Numbered from the stretch's first letter, positions 48,995 to 58,091 are shown. The stretch: 64,000 nucleotides of DNA from Pycnococcus provasolii (GCA_938743325.2 OW568862.1:1155501-1219500), one strand, 5' to 3'. The notes: generated from the sequence alone by a model not told the origin. Made by a program: numbers and translations.

Positions 48995-50626
48995 CTATGG
49001 AAGGCTGTTTGAGACAAACGCCGCCGCGAGGATGATCACGGCGAAGACAGTGAAGGGATTGGGCAGCTTCGCAACAAGTGTTGCGGCAATGCTTCCCACG
49101 CCGTCAGCAACACGCATGAGTCCAAAGGTAACTCCGCGCGAGTGTGGTGCGGTAGCCTCCGCAGCAAATGTGTAGAGTGATGAGTACACTACGCAGACGG
49201 CGAATTTGCCGCAGAAGTTGGCGAAATAGACGAGTGTGGGATCCGCGCATCCACAAAATCCCAACGCCACAGACCCAAGCATGAGCGCAACAGCTATTGC
49301 CGTCCGCAGTCCAAGCAAGCGCGCGATGATTGGCACCGCGGCATAGGCTGGAAATTCGGCAGCTGCGCCGAACGCCGAATTGAAGTACAGCGATCCACTC
49401 AAATTGTTGAGGCCGAGCGTAAGACCAAAGTAGAAGAACGCGACTGCGGCTGAAACGAGCATCAGCGGAGTGATGAGATCGTTGAAGCTGGCGTACTGTG
49501 AATCAGCGTCCCCTCCTAGCCTGCTTTGCTCGTCGTCGTCGTCGTCCTCGTCGATTGAGGCTTCTCTTCTCGCCTCGTGAGCGACGTTGTGAGTGATTTC
49601 GGAGAGCATGTCCGGCGGAGGCAGGTTGCGCTGTATTGCAATCTTTCGCAAAGCCACCCTCGCCTTTGCTGCACCGCGCTCTTCCGTTATCAGCCAGAGT
49701 GGGCTCTCCTGCATGCGCGTCGCGAGCGCGGTCACAAGCAGGGCGAGAGGCAGTGCCGCGCCTGCTAGGTAGCGCCATTGCTCGATTCCAAAAAGAGCCG
49801 CCAGCCCCGCGGTGGACAGCGCTCCGAGTCCCCAGGATGCGTTGAGGACGACAGGGACGGAGACCTGGTTATCGTCCCTGACCATTTCAGCCGCCAGCAG
49901 GTTCGACGCGAGGAATATCGCACCCGCCCCTGCGCCGACGAGGCACCGGCCGACCACGAACCACGACTGCGTCTGTGCGAGCGCTGTGGCGAGGATTCCG
50001 CACGTCAGGAGAGTGGCTGCAGAGAGCGTTGCAGACCTCCTTCCGACTCCGTGTGCGATTTTTTCCGTGATGACAGCAGCCACCGCCATAGATCCGACCA
50101 TGAGCGTTTCACTCGCGTGCACGAGTTCTGACGTGAACGGCGTGACGTTGTTTGAGGCTGCAGCAGCTGCTAAGAACGGCGACATGAGCAGAGCAATTGC
50201 TGCGGCGGTCCACATTCCTCCGAGGGTGGCGTACTCGAGCTGCGTTAGGTTTCCGAGCTGCTGCAGCGAGAGTTTGACTGGCGTGGTGATGCACAGGGTT
50301 GTTGTTTCAGGTGGCGTAAATTCCACGCGTCGCGCGTCCACTGCTGCCCTGGCTTGATGTGATGATGTGTGTTCGCCCCCCGGGGCTCTTCTCGCAACCT
50401 GTACCCCCCCAATCCCATGTACCAATCCAAGCCCAATAGGAGTGGCAGGACATCTTCGAGTGCGAGTGCGAGCATTAGTGGAAGTGGAAGTGGAAGTGGA
50501 AGTGGAGTGGAAGTGGAAGACGGAGGAGCACTGAGGCACCACTGAGGAGCAGCGTGGCAGAGAGAAACATGGACGACATGAAGAGGAAGGCAACACCCGC
50601 CCTAACCCACCCTTCATGGCCGGCAT
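48995..50626 (-). CDS. MFS transporter, organic cation/carnitine-transporter-like
   Basis: 543 aa from the ATG at 50626. The first about 120 residues are Ser/Thr/Arg-rich, including an (ST)n run coded by AGTGGA-type repeats, and could be a leader or mis-assigned 5' sequence; the real start may be an upstream exon. From about residue 130 there are 11-12 hydrophobic spans in two halves. Between spans 2 and 3 is the MFS motif-like KIAHGVGRRSATLSAATLL. After span 6 comes MQESPLWLITEERGAAKARV, typical of OCT/OCTN and sugar-transporter-like proteins. The central loop is acidic (DEDDDDDEQ). The substrate is not predictable. Confidence 0.82.
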   Translation of the reverse strand: MPAMKGGLGRVLPSSSCRPCFSLPRCSSVVPQCSSVFHFHSTSTSTSTSTNARTRTRRCPATPIGLGLVHGIGGVQVARRAPGGEHTSSHQARAAVDARRVEFTPPETTTLCITTPVKLSLQQLGNLTQLEYATLGGMWTAAAIALLMSPFLAAAAASNNVTPFTSELVHASETLMVGSMAVAAVITEKIAHGVGRRSATLSAATLLTCGILATALAQTQSWFVVGRCLVGAGAGAIFLASNLLAAEMVRDDNQVSVPVVLNASWGLGALSTAGLAALFGIEQWRYLAGAALPLALLVTALATRMQESPLWLITEERGAAKARVALRKIAIQRNLPPPDMLSEITHNVAHEARREASIDEDDDDDEQSRLGGDADSQYASFNDLITPLMLVSAAVAFFYFGLTLGLNNLSGSLYFNSAFGAAAEFPAYAAVPIIARLLGLRTAIAVALMLGSVALGFCGCADPTLVYFANFCGKFAVCVVYSSLYTFAAEATAPHSRGVTFGLMRVADGVGSIAATLVAKLPNPFTVFAVIILAAAFVSNSLP

Positions 50627-51707
50627 GAACCGGGATGAACCGGGGGGAATAATCCGAACGGACAGGACAGGACAGGGCGAATGCGAGTGCGGAAGAATAA
50701 GGCGGACGCGGTCAGACGCGGCGGCCGGTCCACGGGCAGGGCAGCCGGGGGGACTGAAGTTCCGGCCCCCCCGAAGGACGGACTCCTCCGGCCCAGGCTG
50801 AACTATCGTAGGGTCGGGGGAGGGAGGTGGTCAGGGGGATGAAGAAAAATCTAACCTTACCGTCTCAAAGGTCCGTCTCAAGCAATCTTTATCACACGAT
50901 TTTAATCGGTGCAAAGAATACGACGACCTTTACCTAGCGGGTAACAACCTCCCCCAGGGGATCAATCCCGCTATTAATTCATGTATGAACTACTGTAGGG
51001 GCGCCATGGATTGCTTTCTTTCTTGGCAAGAAACAATCTACCTTATGCTTGCCTTTCCCATTCGTTTCTCTCGTGCGATGATGGAGGATGGTGAACTCAT
51101 GGAAAAGCATTTCCAGGCTGCCTGCTGCCTGGGGTAGTGTGTGTGTGTGTGCGTACGGCTACACCGGTTAGAGGGTTACAAGGAACGAAGGATGCGTTGA
51201 CTTTCAGTGCAGTGCAGTGCAGTCATTTACCTTAGACCACATTCACATGAGGCAGTTGCCCAGTTGCCCAAACCTCATCATTACCACTGTACAGTAATGT
51301 GCGTTGACGGCTTGCCACCCGTGGTACAGCATCTTACTGGAATACAGTAATTGGGAGGGACTTGCTTTAAAAACTATGACAAGCACCCTCCCATCAATTG
51401 GTCAAGGTCGATCCCTCAATGCAAACAATCCAAGGCTGCAAGGGAACCTGAGGAGGAGGTTAACAACACTTGTACTTTCAGTTGCCCGGATTCGGAATCA
51501 CACCTCACTTGTTGTCAACTTAAGTAGCGTTACCGTTCGGTTCGTCATCCGATAAGGTTAAGGCCGCATTGATTTGTCCGCGACAAACTTCTTACCCGAA
51601 GGAAGGGCTGTGTTAAGCTTAATAATACGCTGGCTGGACCTTTCTCTTTTTATTTCAGTACAGTGCCGATAACGCACACACCGCACTCTCAGCCTTACCT
51701 TGACCTT
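50627..51707. other. Gene-poor spacer
   Basis: Contains CGGACAGGACAGG-type repeats near 50660, (GT)n at 51136-51150, a GCAGT pentamer run at about 51205-51222 and AT-richer sequence from 51000 to 51660. No ORF here looks coding; the short one near 51304-51555 has no recognisable feature. The last about 50 bases are the leader of the gene at 51708. Confidence 0.55.
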
Positions 51708-52760
51708 ATGTCGTCTGATAGGATGACGTACGGGCCGCTCGATGTCGTCGACGGCGACGCTGCTGTCCAGAGCGAGTCGTTATCCACGCAGAGGTACCAC
51801 AACAACACCTCATCCTCATCCTCATCCTCCTCATCGTCCACCAAGCCTTCCACTTTCGCAAGAAAAAAAACAAATAACTGGTCTGCGGAAGACGAAGCGC
51901 TGCGCATGGAACTCTTGGTGGCAAAAGGGGCTGTCCAAAGAAGAAATAGCAGGTGGAAGCACGTGTCGGCATCCGCGCCAGCAACGCCCGACCACAACGC
52001 GGGGGAACACGAAACGTCGCCCGCTGCTGTTGCCATCGCCACAGCCACCGCGGCGAGGTTTCTAGACTGGAACACGTCGACGGGAGGAACACCGCCGCAG
52101 TCAGTCAGGCCAGCTGCCGTGCCAAGAGGGACGCAGACCGCGCCGCCTCGCGTCATCGACGCAGATGCGCAGACCGCGCCGCCGCCTCGCGGCGTAGATG
52201 CCGGCGTGCAGGCGTCGCACGCCGCAAACACGCGCGACGCAGCGACGGACGCAGACGCACCCGCCGTTCGAGAACGTGGGCAGCAGACGGCGTCGACGGC
52301 GTGCCGCGAAGCCGGCGTGCAGCATGGCGCGAGCTTCACAGACGGGGGCGCGATCGTCGACCCTTACGCAAAACTCGAGGAGGCGGAGCTGGAGCTCGCA
52401 CGCTGGAAGGCTCGAGCACGCGCCGCCGTGACGGAGCTGAAGGCGCTCAAGGAGAAGCAGGAGCAAGAGCAGCAGCACAAGCAGCACTACGCGGATCCAT
52501 CGCCAAGACTGCCAAGGCCGCCGTCACAAGACGCGGCGAAGCGTGCCGCTCGCATGGCTGAGACCGTGGAAGCGCGTGCGCGCAAAATGGCGGAGGAGAT
52601 GAGCCGCGATGCTCTCGACAGGGCGGCGCAGGCGCTCGATGCGGCTGAGGCAAGCGCAAAGCTCGTGGCTACGCTACTTGCGGAGAGAGGTGACAACGGA
52701 AAAAGTCCAAGTCCGGCGAGGATGTTTGGCAAGGATGTAACCAATGCCAGAGGTCGATAA
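51708..52760 (+). CDS. Coiled-coil protein of unknown function (350 aa)
   Basis: The first ATG in frame is at 51708 (MSSDRMTYGPLDVVDGD); an upstream GTG at 51663 is unlikely. The protein starts with a poly-Ser stretch. A short NWSAEDEALRMELLVAK segment recalls a Myb/SANT or Trihelix beginning but is too short to claim. A run of degenerate repeats follows (GTQTAPP, DAQTAPPP, GVQASHA, GVQHGAS). The last about 120 residues are coiled coil (EEAELELARWKARARAAV, then RMAETVEARARKMAEEM). No membrane span or enzyme motif. Family unknown. Convergent with the PP2C gene. Confidence 0.7.
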   Translation: MSSDRMTYGPLDVVDGDAAVQSESLSTQRYHNNTSSSSSSSSSSTKPSTFARKKTNNWSAEDEALRMELLVAKGAVQRRNSRWKHVSASAPATPDHNAGEHETSPAAVAIATATAARFLDWNTSTGGTPPQSVRPAAVPRGTQTAPPRVIDADAQTAPPPRGVDAGVQASHAANTRDAATDADAPAVRERGQQTASTACREAGVQHGASFTDGGAIVDPYAKLEEAELELARWKARARAAVTELKALKEKQEQEQQHKQHYADPSPRLPRPPSQDAAKRAARMAETVEARARKMAEEMSRDALDRAAQALDAAEASAKLVATLLAERGDNGKSPSPARMFGKDVTNARGR

Positions 52761-52868
52761 AGTCGTCCCTGCAAGTGAAAATTTTGTTTGAAACAAGAAA
52801 AGTTGATTACAGTTCTTGGTAACTTGAGGACTCGCTGTTTGTTTGTTGTTATTTCAAAATTATAGTCG

Positions 52869-55700
52869 TCACGTCGCGAGATGCAGGGACCGGTTCATCA
52901 GACCCACGTACTCGCCATCAAACTCTCCTCCTAGCAGGCTGTGAAGGATTTCATTCTCCAAATCATTCGAGCTGCTGGACTCGTTGGACAGATTACTCGC
53001 CAAACTGCTGATGCTGTTGCTGCTTGTTCCCAAACATTCCTGCTCAAAGTCGGCGGATCTCCTGCCGTCGCCGCCAACGCCGCCGCCGCCGTCGTCATCC
53101 ATTCGCGCATTCGCGAGACTTGAACTAGACGAAAGAATGTGGCTGGAGCTGAAGCTGCGAATCATCCCAAGGGTTCTCTTGTTCATGCTGCGGAATGAAC
53201 GGCGCATGCTGCGCGCGAGCGTGCGCGCCTTGTACTTCGTGTGCAACGAGGCGGCGAATGTACCTCCGAGCGTCGGACTGTCACGGCGCGCGATATCGAA
53301 GCTCTCGTCGATGGATGACGAGCAGCTTCTCAGATTATCCAGCGAACTGCAAGGGGACAATCCCACATAGTCCTCAGCATCCATGCACGAGTCTATTCCG
53401 GCACTCGCCGGGACTTGGGACTCCGGGATTCGAACACTCAGGGTTAGGTCAACACTCAGTAGGTCGCTCGTAAGATCAAGCAGATGGGCTCGGACCATCT
53501 CCACGGAACCAAGGTCCATGCGGTGCACCGGCGGAGGCACGGGAATGCGTCGCCATTTGCTTTCCATCATCTGAGGCACATTCATCACGGGTGGCATCAG
53601 ATCTTTTGGGGAGGAAGCGGTACGCAAAATCGTGCTAAATCTATTCCGACTCGCATCGTCGTTCGTCGGCTGATGCGTCGTCGTCTGGTCACTCTCCGCC
53701 ACTACGTCGACGATGCCAAGCACTTTCTTCTTCTCTTCGCTTTGAGATTGCGTCATCTTCACTGCCAAACCTTTGAAAAAATTTGACACCCCTTTCTTTC
53801 CACGTTCAGGTGACGTCGCCCTTTCGACGATCGTTGGCAGCAGCGACGCCTGTAATGGGCGAGTGGGCGAAGACGACGGAGATGGCAAGGCTGCTGCTAA
53901 TGGTGCTACTGCTGTAGGTACTGCCGCCGCCGCCGCCGCCGACGCCGACGCCGACGACGCGTCCTCGTACCTTTCGGGAACCATATCAACGACAAGTGCG
54001 GTGATGTCGTCAGCTTTCCCTCTCGCCGACATTGCACAGCGAGTCAGCAGGCATGCCGACTTGACAGCAGGCACGAATGTGCTTGCCACGCCCGGCACCA
54101 TCTGAAGAAAGGCGCTCCCGTGATCCGATACGAATGCGTCGTCGTCCTCCTCGCTGTACATTCTGCGAATGGGATGAGGGATATTCGTCGATGATCGTCG
54201 AACAACGTCGCCTTCGTCGTCGGAAGAGTAATCCGAATCACTCGCGTCGGATGAAAATTGCCTCCCACGTCGCGCATCCGCGGAGCTGAACACCGCCTCC
54301 GCATCCCACAGTCCGTCCGTGGCAATGACGATGCGCATCGATCCCGTACTTTCGTCGAGGCCACCACCGTCGTCTGGTGACTCAAACACGCAGATGTCTG
54401 GCCCGGCTGAATGCACCGCATTGTGGCACTCGGGATCTCCCACAGTCCGGCTCATCGCAAGGCCGCCCGGCCAAACGCGGCACGGTCCCACGGGACGATA
54501 CGAGAACGCCCCACTCGAGACACGAGCATTCGCGCGTGCGACCGTCGCCCCAGCCTCGCGCAGCCGGGCGCATTCCATTGGGTCGTCGACGCGGTGGTCT
54601 CGTGTGAGCGGGTGCACCTTGAATCCCGTCGATCCGTGCGTGCTCCACGTCTCGCGTTGGCTCAGATGGCGCTGCTCGGCTGTGCGCGTGTACGCAACCG
54701 CCGCAGAGTCGCCAACGTTCGCGACGAAAACGCGCCCGCCCTCGAACACGCACATGGTGACGGCAGCCCCTCCGCGCTGGTTGCTCTCCATCGGCGCATT
54801 CTTCTTCTGCTCCTTGTACGCGTTGTGCATGTCCACCCATGCGTAGTGCAGCGCCGTGAAGGCGACACGCAGCGCGACGGGAACGCGACTGCGCCACCAC
54901 TCGGGGTTGTCTTCACGCCGGCATTCGAGTGCGCGTTCGAATGCGGGTCCGAGCATGCGTGCGGCGAACGAAGCGCATCCCGTTCCGTTGTGCCCGTCAC
55001 ACACGACTGCGGCGGACCATCCGGTGTCATCCGACGGCTCGTACCACGCGTGCCTGTCCTCACCTTTCGACGCTTTCACGGAACAGACGCCCACGTGCAG
55101 CCTGTAGTGTAGCTTAGTGTTGTTGTTGTTGTTGTTGTCGTCGTCGTTTGGTGGTTTTGTTGCGTGACACCTCGCAATGTCACGCTGGTGTCTTGTGTTG
55201 CTGGATTCATCTCTGAGAGCGCTTTTGAACAAACTTTGTAGCTGCTGCTTGGTGGTGTCGTCGTCGCTGGTTGTTGTTGTTGTTGCTGCTGCTGCTGCTG
55301 TTGTTGTGGGAGGCGAGTTCCTGTGCGAGAGCAGTGCGAGACACCTCGCAATGTCACGCTGTGCTGCTGCTGTTGTTGTGGGAGGCGAGTTTCTCTGCGA
55401 GAGCAGTGCGAGACACCTCGCAATGTCACGCTGGTGTCTTGTGTTGCTGGATTCATCTCTGAGAGCGCATTCGAACAAACTTTGTAGCTGCTGCGTGGTG
55501 GTGTCGTCGTCGCTGGTTGTTGTTGTTGTTGCTGCTGCTGCTGTTGTTGTGGGATGCGAGTTTCTCTGCGAGAGCAGTGCGAGGTGAGCTGCAATGTTGG
55601 AGCGTTGCGTTTTTCCCACGTTGACGGGGACAGCCTCACTCCTATTGACGAGGAGTGGTTGTGGTGTGTCTGGTTGAGGAGGAGGTATCGGTGACGCCAT
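52869..55700 (-). CDS. PP2C-type Ser/Thr protein phosphatase with long disordered tail
   Basis: 943 aa, ATG at 55700. Residues 30-195 are low-complexity repeats. The PP2C domain (about 197-590) contains GEDRHAWYEP, VVCDGHNGTGCASF, GGAAVTMCVFEGGRVFVANV followed by GDSAAV, LTRDHRVDDPMECARL, GGLAMSRTVGD, IATDGLWD and finally KADDITALVVDMV. The Asp residues that hold the two Mn/Mg ions are therefore all in place. An acidic insert (SSDASDSDYSSDDEGD) sits before the last motif. The 350-residue Ser-rich C-terminal extension contains a basic stretch (RSMRRSFRSMNKR) and may regulate localisation. It should dephosphorylate Ser/Thr substrates; the substrate is unknown. Confidence 0.9.
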   Translation of the reverse strand: MASPIPPPQPDTPQPLLVNRSEAVPVNVGKTQRSNIAAHLALLSQRNSHPTTTAAAATTTTTSDDDTTTQQLQSLFECALRDESSNTRHQRDIARCLALLSQRNSPPTTTAAAQRDIARCLALLSHRNSPPTTTAAAAATTTTTSDDDTTKQQLQSLFKSALRDESSNTRHQRDIARCHATKPPNDDDNNNNNNTKLHYRLHVGVCSVKASKGEDRHAWYEPSDDTGWSAAVVCDGHNGTGCASFAARMLGPAFERALECRREDNPEWWRSRVPVALRVAFTALHYAWVDMHNAYKEQKKNAPMESNQRGGAAVTMCVFEGGRVFVANVGDSAAVAYTRTAEQRHLSQRETWSTHGSTGFKVHPLTRDHRVDDPMECARLREAGATVARANARVSSGAFSYRPVGPCRVWPGGLAMSRTVGDPECHNAVHSAGPDICVFESPDDGGGLDESTGSMRIVIATDGLWDAEAVFSSADARRGRQFSSDASDSDYSSDDEGDVVRRSSTNIPHPIRRMYSEEDDDAFVSDHGSAFLQMVPGVASTFVPAVKSACLLTRCAMSARGKADDITALVVDMVPERYEDASSASASAAAAAAVPTAVAPLAAALPSPSSSPTRPLQASLLPTIVERATSPERGKKGVSNFFKGLAVKMTQSQSEEKKKVLGIVDVVAESDQTTTHQPTNDDASRNRFSTILRTASSPKDLMPPVMNVPQMMESKWRRIPVPPPVHRMDLGSVEMVRAHLLDLTSDLLSVDLTLSVRIPESQVPASAGIDSCMDAEDYVGLSPCSSLDNLRSCSSSIDESFDIARRDSPTLGGTFAASLHTKYKARTLARSMRRSFRSMNKRTLGMIRSFSSSHILSSSSSLANARMDDDGGGGVGGDGRRSADFEQECLGTSSNSISSLASNLSNESSSSNDLENEILHSLLGGEFDGEYVGLMNRSLHLAT
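55160..55620 (-). repeat. Nested tandem repeats in the PP2C N-terminus
   Basis: Two long units code for SDDDTT, QQLQSLF, ALRDESSNTRHQ and RDIARC, and share LALLSQRNSPPTTTAAA-type blocks of which there are three. Units are separated by (TTG)n/(CTG)n microsatellite tracts coding poly-Thr and poly-Ala. Copies differ at a handful of sites. Confidence 0.85.
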
Positions 55701-56006
55701 ACTTTCTGCAATTGAACGTCACACACTTGTTTTTTTGGTCGGCAGGGAAAGGCCCAGGGGCCGGGACGTTTTTTATCGGTTGGGGAGGAGGAGGAAGTGC
55801 ACAAAAAATTCAACCTGTGCGAGCCTGGGGTAAGAGGTTATCCTTCAGTTTGGCGCGTCGCGTCGGCGCCTCTTTGTATTTTCAGCCTCTTATTTTCACT
55901 GATTTCTCTCTCCAAAAAAAAGTTGTATGGGGTCGGCCGACTCGGCCGCCATATATCTCATCAATAGTCTTCAGTCTTAAGTTCGCTGCCGCTTGTTATG
56001 TTCGCT

Positions 56007-56061
56007 GCCACGGCCAATGGAAAAGGACGTTGCGAGTCCTTTTGCCATCATTGGCCGTGGC
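56007..56061. other. Strong hairpin-forming inverted repeat
   Basis: The outer stem is GCCACGGCCAATG (56007-56019) against CATTGGCCGTGGC (56049-56061), 13 perfect pairs. The inner stem is AAAAGGAC (56021-56028) against GTCCTTTT (56036-56043), 8 perfect pairs. The loop is GTTGCGA, with a small asymmetric bulge. A direct repeat of AAAGGACGTTGC follows at 56063. Function unknown. Confidence 0.8.
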
Positions 56062-56169
56062 AAAGGACGTTGCAGCCATCCTTCCAAAGCATGAACTCGC
56101 CATTCCAGAGCATGAAACCTTGACTCGAATGTTCGACGGAATGAACTTCGAACGAAGCACGCTTGCACC

Positions 56170-56178
56170 AAAAAAAAA
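56170..56178 (-). terminator. Pol III terminator of tRNA-Sec
   Basis: A run of nine T on the minus strand, starting about 11 bases after the tRNA 3' end, as expected for RNA polymerase III termination. Confidence 0.85.
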
Positions 56179-56188
56179 GGTTGTCTTT

Positions 56189-56275
56189 CGCTAGAAAGGC
56201 TGAGTCGAACAGCTAGGAGTCTCCCCCTCTACAGATTTGAAGTCTGCACTCAGGACCCCCCAAGCTCATTCTAGC
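56189..56275 (-). tRNA. tRNA-Sec: Selenocysteine tRNA, tRNA-Sec (anticodon TCA)
   Basis: 87 bases, read on the minus strand. The 9-bp acceptor is GCTAGAATG with CTTTCTAGC, including the same single T-T mismatch at the eighth pair that human tRNA-Sec has; the discriminator is G. The long 6-bp D stem is CTTGGG with CCTGAG around loop GGGT. The 6-bp anticodon stem is TGCAGA with TCTGTA around loop CTTCAAA, giving anticodon TCA. The variable arm is AGGGG with CTCCT. The 4-bp T stem is GCTG with CAGC around TTCGACT. This 9/4 architecture, 6-bp D stem and TCA anticodon are specific to eukaryotic tRNA-Sec and rule out a suppressor tRNA-Ser. It decodes in-frame UGA with a SECIS element. The T9 terminator follows. 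Confidence 0.95.
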
Positions 56276-56322
56276 CCGTCGCTGGAAGCGAGTTTCGATC
56301 CCCCGAACAGCATCGTGTGCAA

Positions 56323-56346
56323 TTAGGGGTTTGGATTAGGGTTTTG
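56323..56346 (+). repeat. Degenerate TTAGGG-like stretch
   Basis: Reads TTAGGGGTTTGG then ATTAGGGTTTT, about 245 bases upstream of the ATG at 56589 and about 50 bases upstream of the tRNA-Sec 5' end. Weaker than the other telomere-like runs. Confidence 0.5.
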
Positions 56347-56588
56347 GCGGTGACACAGGATATAAAGCTTTAAAAGTATAATCCTGACCCAATTCCTCAG
56401 AACGAGGAGGTTTTTCTTGGACTTCGGGATTCTGGGGATGGAATTTCACGTTTTCACGTTTCACGTTCGGCCTTTCCTTTCCTAGGACGGCACCACCTAC
56501 CCAACCGGCAACCGCTCGTTCCCGTACGTACCCCGAGGCCTTTTATGTGACTTGCACCTTCTCACCACTCATTTGCGTCACCACGGTG

Positions 56589-57917
56589 ATGACGACGTCA
56601 TTGTCACTGACTTCGTGCCACTCTTCTTACCTCATGATGATGGTGACGACCATCTTTACAATCATCATCACAGTCTCATCATCGCTCTTCTCAGTCACTT
56701 ACGCGCAGCAGTCGTCTGAAGAAGCTCAAACTCTTGGCCTCCGCGCTTTGTCAGCCATCGACGAACGCAACCCCGCTTACCCGCGCCTGCCCGCAGACTG
56801 GAACGTGCAGACGCGCGACTCGTGGAACGAAACGACCGTCGCGGAAACGTTCAGCTCGCTCTTCTCAGGTGCGGAGAACTGGCAAAATGTCGACGAGGAT
56901 TACACCTGGCCGACATTCAACGCACGCACGGGAGCGTGGACGATGGGAGCACCAGCGGGCGCGTGCGCGGCGCGTGGACGTGACAAGGTGTGCGTTGTTG
57001 GCGCAGGGAATGTCACCGCAGGCTTGAATCCTCCACCTCCTGGGGTGACACTCGAGGAGATTGGAGCAGGCACCAAGTTGAAGGATCCTTCCGCCATCAA
57101 AGCTTTCGAAGTTCCGACGGGATTTCGCGACGCTCGTGACTTCTGCGACAATTTCCTCGCCACCTTGGACCCACTGACAATCACTCGATGGTTCGCCGTC
57201 AATCCCACGCCACCCGCGTCAAAGCGTCCGAACCATCCTCGAGGCAAGACGATAGGATGTCTTGGCTCAGACGGATTTGGAATCTACGGCCAAGCTCAGG
57301 CGTGGGATGGAAAGGTGTGGAAAACAGACGGAACGCTGCGCAACTGGTCGCCAACGTGGCGCACGTCCGGAGCTCTGCACACAGGCTTGACGGAACTCGT
57401 CAACTCCTCCTCCATAGAAACGATACCTGGCGTCTACGCTCTCGGCCAGTCGTACTTCAATCCCGCGGAAACGAGCATCGTGATCGACTACCCCGCAGAT
57501 TGGGTTTGGGAAGTGCAGGCGCGCATTTTCAGCGGGGGAACGCTGCCGACGTGGGGTGTCGCAGCATTTCGCGACGAAGTGCGCGAGGTGGCGCCAGGTC
57601 TGTTCTTCGGGAAGGCGTACGTCAAGCCGCTCAACTTCCCGAACATGCTGCCCGTGCCTTGGTATGCTATGCACTTCTTCATCATGCAAACGACGGAAGG
57701 TCTTGAGCAGTGGAGGCTTTGGGAGGAGGGTATGGTCGTAGACGGCAAGGCTGGAGATCGCAAGGGAAGCGAGTGGGAAAACCGTGCGATCAACATTCCG
57801 AGCGTACCTGCGTTTGCACCAGATCCGATCAGTGGCATTGGATACGGCGCAGCCAGCGGTGGGCATGCTGCCAACGTCTTGACGCAGCTTGGTGATGCAC
57901 CTTCGGTGGCTGGTTGA
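56589..57917 (+). CDS. Secreted protein of unknown function (442 aa)
   Basis: The first ATG is at 56589 (the frame opens at a GTG at 56547). The N-terminus has a hydrophobic core (MMMVTTIFTIIITVSSSLF) and a likely cleavage after SVTYA, so it enters the secretory pathway. The mature part is about 400 residues, Trp- and Pro-rich, with ordered segments such as GKTIGCLGSDGFGIYGQAQA, YPADWVWEVQARIFSGG and PGLFFGKAYVK. Few Cys residues and several N-glycosylation sites (NETT, NVTA, NSSS). No catalytic signature recognised. A lipocalin-like or DUF4334-like fold is possible from the GLFFGKAY motif but not shown. Confidence 0.78.
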   Translation: MTTSLSLTSCHSSYLMMMVTTIFTIIITVSSSLFSVTYAQQSSEEAQTLGLRALSAIDERNPAYPRLPADWNVQTRDSWNETTVAETFSSLFSGAENWQNVDEDYTWPTFNARTGAWTMGAPAGACAARGRDKVCVVGAGNVTAGLNPPPPGVTLEEIGAGTKLKDPSAIKAFEVPTGFRDARDFCDNFLATLDPLTITRWFAVNPTPPASKRPNHPRGKTIGCLGSDGFGIYGQAQAWDGKVWKTDGTLRNWSPTWRTSGALHTGLTELVNSSSIETIPGVYALGQSYFNPAETSIVIDYPADWVWEVQARIFSGGTLPTWGVAAFRDEVREVAPGLFFGKAYVKPLNFPNMLPVPWYAMHFFIMQTTEGLEQWRLWEEGMVVDGKAGDRKGSEWENRAINIPSVPAFAPDPISGIGYGAASGGHAANVLTQLGDAPSVAG

Positions 57918-58091
57918 CAGCTTGAGAGAGACAGACAGACAGAGAGAGTGAAGTTAGGTGGTTGGGAATTGGGAAACAATAAAAACAATGGAGATTTTTT
58001 TTTCCTTTGGGTTAAACCTAGTTACTACAACAGTTTTCGCGTTGCTACACTGGTATGTACGTATGCTGATTTTTTTTTGGCACAACACATA

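Larger units (their letters stand above)
55701..56588. other. Spacer containing tRNA-Sec and a hairpin
   Basis: Between the PP2C gene (minus) and the secreted-protein gene (plus). Includes a strong hairpin (56007-56061), the selenocysteine tRNA with its terminator (56170-56275) and a TTAGGG-like stretch (56323-56346). The remaining sequence is AT-richer and shows no ORF with coding character. Confidence 0.6.

Noticed and set aside
55655-56194. A 179-codon plus-strand ORF covering the hairpin and the end of tRNA-Sec
   Set aside because: Low-complexity, overlaps a confident tRNA on the other strand and shows no domain.
56281-56302. T-arm-like GAGTTTCGATCCCC just upstream of tRNA-Sec, suggesting a second tRNA
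   Set aside because: The flanking bases do not pair into a T stem, and no D or anticodon arm can be formed around it.
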